Source: Balanoglossus misakiensis (lineage: Eukaryota; Hemichordata). Taken from it: a stretch of DNA of 64,000 bases. The stretch spans positions 13,082,001 through 13,146,000 of the forward strand of contig CM082584.2 in assembly GCA_040954595.2 (NCBI GenBank), given 5' to 3'. Below are positions 22,141 to 35,700 of the stretch, piece by piece. A program made the translations under genes and the position numbers. The notes under the pieces were generated by a model. That model had not been told where the DNA came from and searched no databases. It saw nothing but the letters and a program-made list of their open reading frames with translations. Numbering within the stretch: position 1 is the first letter of the stretch; the number at the start of each line of letters is the position of its first letter.

Positions 22141-23300
22141 TATTCCAAGCACTTCTAAAATTCTGCCAAGATAGAGACCGAAAAAAGAATAAAGTCCAAT
22201 ACTGCAGTTAACAAATACATGTATGGTTATTTCAGATGAGTTCCGGGTAGTGTGAAGTGGGGGCTAAACTTTGTCGTGTAGCCATTGTCTTGTTACATTG
22301 AAAGTACTGCCTCTCCTTGGGTTTTTCACGTACGCATAGACGCCATATACTTCAGGGGAGTAACCGTCCGATCCAGGGGTTGGCCTGCAGTGGACGCGCT
22401 GATAATTGCTGTGCAAACAAACACAATGGCTAGAGTGCAGTCTACTTTAACAAAAATGGCACACATAACTTTCTTAACTAAACCTTTTCATGAAAAAGTT
22501 GCTGACGTATACATGATTCCCCTTTTCACTTACAATCCTATTTCTTACAGTGATCGAATAGGGATATAGCTTACCTTTAAAAAATAAATGGAAGTCGAAC
22601 CCAGTGGTTGTTCTTTGGGCCCTTGAAGTGCTTTGTACAAATCACACCTCCCTTCAAACTTAAACACCCTCGGACCATGCACATTGAGAAAATGGAAATC
22701 TGTGCTCAAAAGGCAAGCATTAATCCCGACATTCGGTGATGGGTTCAATCGGCATATTTTGAACAGTCGTGAAGCCTGATTCTAGGAGCGTACGTACACT
22801 CGACGCTTCCGCGGCTCTACTGGTCAACATCCACTTCAGATTTTGAGACGCGCTATTGAGAGTGATATAGGTCGCCATTAAAGTTCGTTTACCAATAATC
22901 TCCGTGCGGCCTACATTTTCTACCGATCGGGTCAAATGTCATGCCATATCATCGCCCCAGGCAAACAAAAGAACTGTCCACTATACTCGATCGATTGTGT
23001 TTGTTATAAAATATACTGTTGGCAGTCGCTCACGCCTTCTTTGCCTAAATTAGTGTCACATGCATATCATTCGCGACTTCCGTGTGAAATCAGTGCTCCG
23101 TGAAGGTGACCATGGTTTCAGTCAATACCTTCGAAAACCAGCAACAGTCAACAGTCTAGCTGTGAAAGCAAAACTGAGGATATGATGGAAACCATTCCTA
23201 GTAAACTTATTTTCTGATCTTCTAGCGTAGTAATATTAGAGTAGCATTAATTGTGCATTAGTAGTACAGAACATTTGTTGAAACAGTAACGCAACAAACA
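22141..23300. promoter_or_regulatory. gene B upstream region
   Basis: Non-coding sequence upstream of gene B on its strand. An acceptor-like CTATCTTGGCAG precedes the start codon by about 20 bp, suggesting an unidentified 5' UTR exon somewhere here. No RNA gene or repeat was recognised. Confidence 0.4.
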
Positions 23301-26300
23301 TGAATAAATAATAGCAACAGAGACAGAGTGTATTTTCAAAGTTTTGCTCTTATTTTAATGGAGATTTCTGCATCTATAAGATGAGGGAGGGATCTGTGGG
23401 GGTTCTTGTACATTACAGGACAAACAAATGAAAGGGGTTGCTGTATAACGCCTCCTCAACTAATCAGAGAAGACTTCTTCCAAACTACGTAATACTGCAA
23501 CAAAGATTTGAAGGTACATGAGACTAGATGCCTAAGTACCAATCCAAACACTGGGACCTCGGTTTGTTTTATTTTTCATATTTTTTTATCAGTGTCTGCC
23601 TTCAATAATATTATATTGCCATACACAAAGACTCATCACAAATAGTTGGAAAATTCTGTCAAAAAACTACAGTTTCATATACATATGCAGGTATGACACA
23701 ACAGATCACTTGTAACTTGAACAAAATGAGCTATCTCGACATGTATGCTCCCATAGCAACCTCTCAGTGGTGGTGTTACATGTGCTCCCAATAAACAAGA
23801 GTAAATGCAATCAACACCACATAAGGGCGCCGGCCAAAATATTGCAAATTCTCAAACTGAACACATCTAGATAGTGCTACCCAAAAGGATATTTGTCATC
23901 GTTTCTCTTAAAATAACTATTTATAATATTAATGCAATATACAGAGCAATAATGTACTGTTTTAATATTCAAGTCCTCTGTTTTTTTATGGTGCTCTTGG
24001 TGGCAACGACACAGTTGCATTAACAGTTGGTAATGGACCCTGTAGTGGTTTGGAGCGAAGAAAATATTGGATGGAAAAAGCTAGGAATCAGGCGAGAAAT
24101 GACCTACTTTTAAAAAAAAACAAGTCTTGGCATGTGATAGACTGAAACATCGCTTAGAACTGTATCAGTAGTATTCATAAAAATGTGAACACTTGTAGAA
24201 TACGCTACTGACACAGTAATAAGTCATGTTTCCATTTTGGGGAGGATAGGTATGATCACTGCAGATTTTATGCAAGAACAAGCTCAGACCCTATGACAAA
24301 TGAGCCAAAGAAAGAAAAACACAAAAAATTAATTTCACATACATATAGTACATACACTTTTCCTTTATTCTATCTAAAACTTAAGTAAAATTAATTGGAC
24401 TTTTTTAATTTCTCTCCATCTTCAAAAAAAATGTCTTCTCAGAATCCTCTTCTTTTTTTTAAACCTCTACACTGGACTTCTGATATGTTCATAAAATATG
24501 ACTGGGTTTGTTTGAGATTTGTTCTCTCCAGGGTAATCTGCTCTGGTTTGGAAATGATTTACAATGGTACAAGCTAACTTCAATATAACATACACAATTT
24601 TCTCTCCCCTCTGTGAAAGAATGATTCAGGCATATATATTTTTTTGTCTTGTTTTCGTTTTCGTTTGAAGACTTCTCTCAAATACAAAATGTTGTGACAT
24701 CTGACAGTAAAAATGAAAAATATATAAAAGAGACAGGAAAAAACACATAAACCAGCAAAGATTTTGTTCTGGAGATCAACTGACATTTTTGAATCTCTGT
24801 ATTAAAGCAATTCAGCCTGGTACCCGGGGGATTTACAAGTTCAAGTTCACAATGAAACCAAAATGGGACAAAGGCTACAACGCTAACAACAGCCATACTA
24901 AGAAATACAAATGGTATTTTTTTTCTTTCATTCTCGGAAAGTATGGCAACACACACATCTTTACTCTAACTGTATAAATACATTCTTCTGAATTCTTGAA
25001 CATTTTTCTCTGGAGTTTTAAAAAAGCAACTTTCTAAAAAATAATCAGAAATCTACAGTGATTCTTTGCTTCTGAGTTGACAATGTCTCGTTCAGAGTTA
25101 TATATATATATCATAGGAGGAAAAAATAGAAATAGCTACAAGACATCAAAGTCAAGTGTGGTGGGGTGGTTTTTTTCTTTACAAGGTGATGGCAACTTGC
25201 TGGAGAATGAATGTTAAGGTCCGCGAGTTTCAAGATATTACGCAGCAGCCAATCAGATGCTTTTATTTCAGTCACATGGTCAAAGCCAGTGTTAGGGTCA
25301 CGTGATCACCACTGACCAATCAGGGATAGTGTAATAAATTTAAGTAAAAAAACAAGGGTTTCAGCCATCTGGTTGCCAAGGACTACTGGTAAGATTTTGT
25401 TGGAAGGAAAGAAGTGTTAGTGTTCTAATTAAGTGGTGTCTTCCTCGCTGCAGTCATGGCAACAAGGACTACTACACTTTCATGCATAATTTTTTCACAA
25501 AATTTTGCATGAAAGTGTAGAGGTACTGGTTAGGTATGAGAGACTAACCTGGAACTTTTAAAATCAAGCAATCTCTGGTAGGGACTTGGCCTCGAGCTGA
25601 AAAGGTGGCATGGCATTTGTAATATTATTAGGATCAACATTCACTCTCCCGCAGATTGCCAAAATATAACAACAAAAAGACACGCACAAAAAAAAGAGAA
25701 AAAATTTCATTATGCTTCCTCTACAGAATAACAGCATTAATTTGCCTGGAGAAGCTATCAATTAACCCTTTAATTACTAGTGATAATCTTAAAATGACGT
25801 CATCATAGTCACAAATTTGACCAATTTTTTGGCTATTGCACAGTCCTCTGTAGAAACAGCAGTAAGAACAACTGGTTTTCTTTTTTTTTAATATAATGCT
25901 GTATCCATTGCATTTGATTTTGCAAAGGAGAAAAAAGAATATATTACAAACAGCTTTGAAGAGCAGGAATAAATAAAATGTACTGACAAATTTTACCTAC
26001 AGACAAAATACACTTTTTTTTTCACAGCAATGGAAATGTGTTCCAGCTTAGGCACAGCATAAGGCAAATTCTGGGTATGTCCTTTTACTCGAAGATTCAT
26101 TTATAGATTTGTTTATATATATCTTTATGCTTTATTTCCCTGGCAGTTCATTATTTCCGAATGCACACTTTTATTTATTTATTAATCTTCTGTTTAATCT
26201 CTGAGGCTAACAAGTTTGAAAATAATTCTGTACAAAAGGTGATAAGCTCTCTTAGAGTATAAAATTTATTTCACAACTGTCATTGTTTCGGCGAGTAATG

Positions 26301-26677
26301 TAACGCCAGTGAGCTGCTGAGTTTTTTACGGATTTTGTCTCCTGATTTTGAAAATGAGTTGGATACGGAGAGATCTAAGAGAGGCTGGTTTTCATCTCCT
26401 AGTTTCCTTTTTTACTCAAACTCTCTCTTTTTTTCCTACTTATTTTGGTTTTGGCTACACAGCTATAGGAATGTCTAACACCCAGATTGCTTTTATGCTA
26501 TGCTTGGTACACAAAATTCCCATGAAGAAATAACATAACAGAACATAAAATAACATGAAAAATGTTTTTTTTTTCGTATCTCTGTGGAGTTATGAGAGTA
26601 CTATACAGGTATATTTCAAGTGAATTACACAAAGTCTTGTGATAAATCACATGGAGACCCACGAAATAGGAGATATC
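23301..26677 (-). other. probable SSBP 3' UTR and flank
   Basis: About 3.4 kb of AT-rich sequence downstream of the SSBP stop, with many A/T homopolymer runs, several minus-strand AATAAA candidates (for example in TTTTATTTATTTATT near 26170), and a hairpin at 25472-25520. No coding exon was recognised. Transcript extent is not known. Confidence 0.45.
25472..25520. repeat. 15-bp inverted repeat (stem-loop) downstream of SSBP stop
   Basis: CTACACTTTCATGCA (25472-25486) and its exact reverse complement (25506-25520) are separated by 19 nt that are mostly A/T. The transcript could form a stem-loop in the probable SSBP 3' UTR. No target-site duplication is seen, so a transposon origin is not supported. 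Confidence 0.8.
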
Positions 26678-26788
26678 TTATTGCATGAAATATTCGGGAT
26701 GGTCTGACGGTGTGTCTTTCTCAAATCGTTTTGCCTCTTCTTGCATACTTTCTTTGATCTTAAGTATGGCTGCAGATTCGTTATGATC
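26678..26788 (-). CDS. SSBP last coding exon with a helical tail ending YFMQ
   Basis: After the acceptor TTTGCCAG at 26789 the frame continues for 36 residues from the exon ending FQDN: DHNESAAILKIKES, MQEEAKRFEKD, HPEYFMQ, then TAA. It is a charged, Ala/Glu/Lys-rich probable helix. Vertebrate and fly SSDP proteins that I know end in a YSPSMTMSV-type sequence instead. No exon encoding that ending was found on the minus strand between 26789 and 27486 or further down to about 23 kb. Confidence 0.85.
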   Translation of the reverse strand, partial: DHNESAAILKIKESMQEEAKRFEKDTPSDHPEYFMQ

Positions 26789-29700
26789 CTGGCAAAGAGA
26801 GTCAACAAAAGGTGTTAAGAAAAAAATACCGAACTTTCCATTAACCATGGGGGGTTTAAAGCTATCAAAAAAAGACATGCCTGACGCTGATAAAAAGCAA
26901 AAAAAAAAAGTAAAGAAAAAAAATATAATTTTTTGTTAGTTTTTTTATTTGGGGTTTGCATAGTAGACACAGAAATGAAGCCGTTTTTTGAACCAACCCC
27001 CAGAGAGAGAGAGAGAGGGAGAGAGAGAGAGGACGAGAGGAAAAGTGTTTGTTTGTTTGTTGTTTGAGTTTACATTGCTCGAGAACCAGTTTGTCTCTTG
27101 TTGCTGACTACAGAGGTACATTTTTGTGGGTATAAGCCAGCACGCAACTTTCTCAAACAGCGACCTGTCTCCACGGTCAGTACAGTGTCATCTGTTTGAG
27201 GAAACATAACGCATAACTGCCCTTAGACATTTTTTTGAGTTACCCCTTTTTCATAATTCTTCGAAGGAAAAAAAGGCAAAAAAAATTCACAGATACCAAC
27301 TTGGTTGGTGAGTACATGAACAAAATACCCTGCTTAGAGAAACTAAAAAAAAGTTAATTTTCAAGTTGCATCAGTGCCCGTTGGTTGCCGACAGCAACCA
27401 CTGATATGGAGGCTCTGACGCCAGATTTCTTCTTGAGGCCCACATCAACAACTCTGTATATCTGAATACTCAGATACAACACTTACATTGTCTTGAAATG
27501 GTGGTAGGAATTGACCACCCATGTCTGGATTTTCTTCCCTGGGAGTGCCAGGCCCTGGGCCAGGACCCACACTGTTAGGCGAACTCTTTGGTATTCCATC
27601 CAGCTCACCTGTTGAGGAAATCAAATTATGACGTGAAGAAGGCACAACGCATTACTTCTTAGCTGCCACTGTTTTGTCCGATGTCTGTTTGGTAACAGTA
27701 CTTGAAATTAACAGTACATGTAGTTCAGGTGCCCCAGACAACCAAAGTTTGTGTTTCAACTTCTAATTCCAATAAAGTGGTTGTCCAGTCAGTCACACAG
27801 CAAAAGCAAGGTAACATACACCACAAGATGGACCTCAACCATCTTGATTCTATGCCAGGGTGCACTTTGTTCAGTATCGATGATCACAAAACAATCAGCA
27901 ACCATACTGAATCACAGGAACTGATGCGTATATGTGCATCATATAGTGCAGTGTACATTGACATGTTCAGTTCAGGTCTGTATGAGTAATGGTCCGGTGA
28001 TGAACAATCTTTACATAATGGCCTCCAGCTGCCATATTGGATCTTATCTCAAAACAAATCGATGGGCATACGTAATCATCGTCTATATAACAAGTTCAGA
28101 ATGACATTGATCCAGGCATCACTGTGAGGGATAGACACACACACACAAACACACATACGCAGATGGATGGAGCCCAGCCCATAAACCATCCACCCCACCC
28201 CCACTCTCCTCTCTGACTAACAAAGACGGGTTCACTGATATTGACCGAGGATACCAAGAAATGTCAAAAACCATAAAGTTCATTACATCAGGGGCAGGCT
28301 GTATTTCTCTCATAGGGATGGTTCAAATTTCAGATTTAGCGACAGCCATGGCGAGTTACACACTGAAAGTAATGAATTCTGACAAGACTTACCATTCATG
28401 GCGGGCATGTTTTGGCCTCCCATAGCTGACATGGGTCCATCTGGCCCTGTTCCCATAGGGAAATCCTGAAGTACAACATATGAAGACATACAACATTTTA
28501 TGTCAGGAAGGGGACAAGACAAACCCTGTCTGAGATGTTTTGAATTACAAAATGCATCTAGTTGTACGCTGTTTTTGCACATGAAATAGTGAGCGTGAAA
28601 TCACACTACCAGCTATGCGGAACAAAGACAACAGTCTCTTTGGATACTGTCACCATGGATGCTGTAGTCATTGATACTGTTACTATGGAAACTCACCCCT
28701 GGCATATTACCCCCTGGTACTGGTTTCATCATAGAGTACATGCTGTCTCCTCCTGAATTACTTGAATCTGTGAAACAATACAGATAATTGAAGTATGACA
28801 TCATAACCATTGCTTTGAGACAAATATAAGAATGTTAGTGTAATCACTTTCACCTTATTTTCCAGACAGTGATAAAGACTTGGCGTTTGAAATAATTCTA
28901 CAAGATCCCTGTCTGGAGATTGAAGCAATAATACTCTGTCACATTATAGTTTATTAATTCATTAATTGATCAATTAACGACCATCATTGCTGTGAGCAGC
29001 CATCTTGTTTTCCAGAGAAAAACAATCATTAACTTGAATTAGTGTGTTATTATTAATAATGCATCTGAAAGATTATTTTTTTGTTTCTTGTTTTGTGGGA
29101 GGAGGGGATTCAGCCTCTGCCATGCTGTTTAACATCACCCATCCCTCTGAAATGAAATATTTCTTACAGTAGTTATCAGTGAATAGTGTGAATTTAAGTC
29201 CATCTCTATTAAATGATTTTACTTATCAGTACAACTACATTAATGTTGTAAACTATGGTAGGGCTATATCTCGGTATGGATAAGCCCGTGGTTATTTCAT
29301 TGAGGTTTTCATACAGGTTGTGATCAGGTTGGGTGCTAGGGTCCAGGGGTGCCAGTAAGTATTCTATAAGTTGTGATGGGAAGGCTTTTAAGGGATAGAT
29401 GAAGTTGTGATTTTATGTGTGTGATTGAGAATAAATCTTTTGACCCAACCATTCAATCCACTTACACACAAACACACATGTACACTTTTTGGCCGAAATT
29501 TTGTGCACTGGCAACAGGTACTATCACACAGATTAACATCCTCAGAACGGAGCCATGTAGCCAAACACACAGACAGAAACAAACATCAAAATCAAGAACA
29601 AGTTGGTAATCAAACAGACTTTGTCACAGACTTTTTATAACCATCATGCACACTCACTTATTCGGACAAAACAAACAGGCTTCACATATTGTCATGTGTC

Positions 29701-32700
29701 CCCCTTACATGCAGGTGTGAAGAGAAGTTAAAGGGGAGGGGGGGAGGGGTGAAACGTCAGGGGTTAGAGGTCACATATCCTTCACTTGAAAGGTAGAGTT
29801 GTTCACCTTTGTGGAGATGGTTACCTTGAGGAAGACGGTGATTTGACTGAGGACCTTGTCCTGTGAGGGGATAGACAGTAGGGGGGTTACACTGATTGTT
29901 GAGCATTGAGGCACAAAGTACAGAGCTGTGATCTTGTGTGAGGTGAGAGGGCAAAGGTCATCCTGGTATTTGTCGATGCAGGTATTTTTCTGTCATTGTT
30001 GAAACCATGTCTCATGGAACAATCCACCCAGGACAATACAACTGGTGGAAAAAGGCCTGAGGGTCATGCATAGCGCCCCCTAGAGGAGCTAAATAAGTAC
30101 ATGGATCTGGATGGGAATGTTTGGGAAACTCCGCCTCAAAAATAACCCATCACTACTTTCCTGCACCTCACCCCCAACTCAATGGGATGATCAACAGCAT
30201 AGTAATAGTCATATTGTATGAACTTTGCTGGACTACTGCTTTGTAACATGTCTATGTGGCCAAAAAACCCACTAAAGTTTGACTAATTCAATTGGCATGG
30301 CAGAGGCTAGACCAAGCTCGCCGTTCTCCCTAATGCAAGTTAATGGTAGTGGACACTTGATTGCATGGGCTGTCAAATGTTCTATGTTTCACGTTTACAA
30401 GAGTAACTGTCACACCTATCGTTTATTTTCTATTCACATGGTGGCTGCTAACAGCAACATGTTGGAAGTGACAAAATATTTTAAAATTCTAAACAGGACA
30501 GCAGTCATTTCCTTGCCAACACGGTTTCCGACACACAATGGCTGTCAAAACTAACATCTTTTGGAGAGCTTGAAGGATTTATTTTTCTGTACCATTAAGC
30601 TACAAATTAATCATACACAATTTCAATAAAATGACAGTTGACATGTTAAATGGGCATTGACTTAAGGACACAAAGCTAAACAGATTTTAAAATTTGCCAT
30701 CCACAACAGAATTCCCCCACCACAACTTGATGCACATCAATCAATCAATGGCCACTCACCTTGTGGGCTCGGCATAATTGGTGTCCCTGGAGGCCCTCCT
30801 CCACCCGGTGGACCCTGTGGAATGAACAAAAATCATTAATGTTAACAACAAGCCTTAAAATTCAAGTTCTGGATTTACTTTAATTGACCCGTGGGTTAAA
30901 AAAGATCTTAAAACTGATCTAGTCTTTAAGACGGTAAAACCGGCTTCATTAGTGTCTTCTGACAAGAGAGTCTCTAGAATACAAATCTGTATTGGTGACT
31001 TCACATCACAGAAGAAATATCCCATTTATGAATGTTCTGCTAGACAGACAACGTCAAACACTTACCCCTGGCCCATAATTCCCTGGTGATGATTGTGAAT
31101 AATTCATCTGTTGGCAAGAATGAGAAAATAAATAATACCAATTATGTAATGGTGAACCCAAGGAGAATTCAATACAAGTTGGAGAATGCATCGAATTGAC
31201 AGAATTGTGAGACAGCAGGGTAAATTGTGGTAATTGGATATTCTATAAAAAAAGATTTCAAATCAAGCTTTGTGTGAAAAATTGAGCGTGTTTACTTACA
31301 GTTGATGTGTTAGTCTGCCATGGTCTTCCCGCCCCTGGCCTAGAATACAGAAACACAAGAGATGACGATATTTAACGAGACAAAATGGAGATGAAAAGAT
31401 CTGCCTAAGAGTTAGAACTCACCAATGAAGCAAAGTATATGCATTTGACAATCTTAATCTGACTGCTGAGAGAAAACAGAAGAATCACTTACATAGTCAT
31501 TGGCATTCCTGGTCCCATTGTATTATTGTGGGGTGGCCTCATTCCCCCACCGTAACTCTAAAAAGCAAAATGAAAATATTCTTGTTCAGTGGATTTTTAT
31601 TATCACAACCAAAAAGGAAACTGTTTGTTTTTGAGTATGGAAAGGATTGAAGGCAATGAATTGTGGGAAGGCTCTTACCGGTTGCATCGGCATCCCCCTG
31701 GGAGGGTTCATCCTCTGCATCGGTCCACCCATATTCGGATGACCTGAAAACAACCAAAAAATAGAATACATGAAATCAACCAACAGACTTTATCATCTGG
31801 CAACCCTCACAGTATTCCTAGCCTTTTTATCAGAGGCACCCAATTTATCCCTGAGGCATTCCAGATAAAGCTAGCACTAAATCATTTTGTGGAATGATTA
31901 CAACTTGTGCATGAAGTCCATTTCCTTCAAGATTTCAATGCAACTATTGTCTGACGATTCAGTTCAGAAATTGCAGCTGCCTTTAACACCCTGGGTAAGA
32001 TTCTGGAATTCAGCAGAGACAAGAAACTGGGAATGGTGAAAGATTGTCTCTGAAACCAACCTCAGGTATGTGGAATGGCAACTTATCAACTTAAATTGTC
32101 GGGGCAATAGGCTCAAACCCATTTCGCAGTGTTATGCCTTGATGATAACATGAGAAAAGCATCTCCAGAGTTTGAACACGTCCTTGCAAAACAACAGGGA
32201 GTGAAGATCTTTTGCCTTCTCATGGCAGGATGTTATTAACCATTTTTTATTAAAGAAAAACAAGGTCACGCTGAGGTCAAGAGTTTGTGTGAAGAGAATT
32301 TGTGGTTTCAGAGAAAGTTGATGGAGATTGAATGATGGGAGAATCAACAAAGCATGACAAATGGCACTGCCCCAGAGGATGGCACTGACGACTTGACCTT
32401 TTGGCCTTTCTTGAGAAGTAAAAGTTGTTCAACATTTACAAATGGAAAATATCAATTTTGAACCACTCAATTCAGAGAAAGTGTTTTTGTTCCCCCAAAT
32501 GTGATTTGGCAAAGTCAGACATCACTTCCATTCTTTGTGGACCTAATAAATCAGTTGGTCGTGTGAAATTGAAAGAGAAGGATCATTTACATGCAATCTT
32601 GGTGGGCTCTTTTATGCTCCAGTCTGTAAATTACCGAGTTCATTGACTCAAGGCAGTTGGACTCTGCTTCTCTTCACACATAACATCAAGCACAACATAT

Positions 32701-35700
32701 CCATTAACGCCACTCAGTCAACAAAACTAAATGTTACGATTATCAACAAATGGACTCCTTCAAGGAGAAGGGTAATTAGCCAACTCGGAGCAGGAACTCG
32801 TGACACATACTTGGCAGTATAGCAAATTCGTGAGTTTTTTAACTTCCAAAGAAACGCGTCTCTGATTTCTCTTCCTGAGCCACTATTATCCTTATCACAC
32901 GTGGAGAAGTCTGTATGATGTCTTATCTTGAAGGAAAGAAATCATACTGAATAAAAGCTCTCTTGCTTAATAAATAAGTTTCTCCGTGAATTAATTATAA
33001 CACTGAGATCAAGAATCATGCTTGGGGAAAGGGATTGCGACCATGTCAGCCGTGGGGTAATCAGTCAGTCTGCCAGTAATGCATAAAAGACTGCAGACGC
33101 CAATGCTTGGGCTTACTGGCGTACATGTCAATGAACAGAGCCTGGGGTACTTCAGTCACAGAGACACAGCAGAAAAACAAACTCGAAAAAATACACATTC
33201 CAGATATCACCCCAGTGGAACGTATCACGGATTTGCATTAACTGCGCAGATGAAAGCAAAAACCCAAAGATTGCAGGTAATTGATTTCAAAGCCTCGCTC
33301 GGCCAAAACAGGGAGGATTCTAATAGCAGAGAGGACACACAATGTGAAGTGTTAAGAACCACTCAAGCATAGTGCCAATTCCGTTTGCTAACCTAACACA
33401 ATACAATTCATAAACCTCACCAACTGAATGAGAGAGTAACATACAATTTATTTTGATCATTTGTTGCACGTCACTGAGCAGTGAGCAGCCGCGTCCTACA
33501 ATAAAATTTGTGCCGGATCTCGTGTTCACAAACACGCTGTCATTCTGTGTGAGCATCCAATCAGAAACTGGAATACTAATCGAGAACTGCAATACCAAAT
33601 CACTTGCTTCATCAGTGGTTGCATAGACTCCATTGGGAAGATGATATACCATAGACCATATAGGATAATCATCCTGTCTGTGCACACATCCAATGAGACA
33701 GACAGACTAAATTGGTTTATCGAAGATCAACTACCGTGCCTTCCAAACAAACAATACGGAGAATCAAAAGAAGTTCATTATTTGGCAGTAATTACTGTCC
33801 AGCTGAATTCAATAATGATCACATGAGCTCCCCTTTCTGCCCTGGAGTCATTAAAACATGTCTTTTTCTTGTTTCCTGAAATCTAAAACATCTGCATTTC
33901 AAGACCAGCTTCCATTGACAATACCGCAAAACTACCTTTGTCTACTTTGGCTCTCTCTCCCTGGCTGCGAAAAAAGTCTTGCTTGATGGAAAGTGCGTTT
34001 CTTGACCTGCTCTCTCATGTAAGTACAAAACAGCTTTCAGAGAATACATTATATACAGATGTTTAGGAGGATAGTCAATAACATGAACTTTTGATGAAAT
34101 ATTTGACACAGGCCATTAGATACGCTCCAAATGGATATTTCATTTACTGTGAAAAGCACACACTTGAGACTCTAATACTTGAGTATAAAGCTTCTAAATA
34201 TCTCGTTCTGTGAACCAAATATTAGCAGAGACAGGAACTGGAAAGAGAGGTATGGAGACTAGGGTAACACACACTTCCAAAACATCCCAGGATGCACATC
34301 TGCAGAGCACATAAAGGTTGTTTTTTGAACATCAGCGATGGTCAATCGGAGCACTTCCCTTGAGGCGAAGAGAGTGAATGAACTTTCTGAGGGGAATATG
34401 TCATGGCAAGTAACTTGCCAAAGGCATCTATAATTGACAAGCTCTCAAAATGGGATTGCGCTGCAGAAACTAGTATTCACAGTTCCTGATACAAAAACAC
34501 GAGAGGAAATCAAACTGCCTCAAATGCCAGATTGTGTCCAGGAGTGCCACAGTCATGATTGCATCCTGGAGTTATACACATTGGAAAATATCACCAGAAA
34601 CAAGGCAAAATGCTGGAAATGACCACAGACAGAAGACGGATGATGACAGACAATCTCAAAGGTCTTGGCCAGTCATGTCCGTTCCAAGTACTGACTGTAC
34701 AGGTGGGAGTTCAAAGCCAACTGTTACAAAGTGCCAGTGTCTTCTCCAGACAGCCAAATCGGGTATCGCTTTCTTAATCTCTAAAGGAAGACAGCAACTC
34801 TGGATGAAACCTATCACTGGGGATTAATTCTGATATTCTCGATGATAACGATCTGTTTGACTCCAAGGGCAGTAAGTTTTCCCTCCCCCTTGAGGTAATG
34901 ACAGAATTTGCACATCTAATCAGGTATGTTTATTCATTTCACAAAGAGCTGATAAGGTGATTCAAAGATAATTTTTTTACTGAGAAAAAAGATGACGTTA
35001 ACTCCCTCTATCATGAACAATCACGATATAGAGATAAAAATGTTTTATAATCCCATCAGCATAATCATTGTTATCATATTAATTTCTTCTGATAATCAAG
35101 TTTGTAGTTCACACGATGTCCTTTTTGTCTCTTCACAAAGACCTACAGTAGCTTCCGTTTATTTTCTGCAAGGTCTTGCTACTTTTCCTCAGCTGAGCTC
35201 TGCCAACCAGCGATGAAAGGAAAGGGTATGGGATGGAATCTGTCTGCTTATTTCTGTCGGGAATAAAAGCAATCTTTTTTTCCTAATTACACTGCTCTAC
35301 CACTGAGATACAAAATGAAAAAAAAAAAAAAACTTGCTTTGGAGGATGGCAGAATTCTTACCACGGCATGGCAACAAATTACACTTTGATAGATAAAGGT
35401 GTTCAGGCCGACTGTATCTGACGAACAGCTCCAATTCAGAAATCCTGTTGAGTATTGCGCCCTCCGGGAGTTGTTGGTGAAGAAAAAAAATCACAAAATC
35501 CCACTCAACAGACAGAAAAGCTTTAAGAAACCTATCCTGCTTTCCAAATATCCACTACAATAAAGCATAGTCCAAAGCTGTTTCCATTACTGAACAAACA
35601 AAGTCTGTCTGCTTTTCAGAGTGTGCAAGAGAGAGGAAAGCACTGTTATATAAATGAGCTGTGGGCTATTTGATAACACACAGGCATGGCATGATTAAAT

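Noticed and set aside
25762-25771. TTAACCCTTT, a possible further TTAA-MITE end
   Set aside because: No matching AAAGGGTTAA partner was found nearby and the sequence after CCCTTT differs from the element at 7355.
33320-33685. 121-residue open frame on the minus strand in the 13.5-kb SSBP intron
   Set aside because: No family resemblance, no acceptor and donor of fitting phase, and the flanking SSBP exons already join in phase without it.
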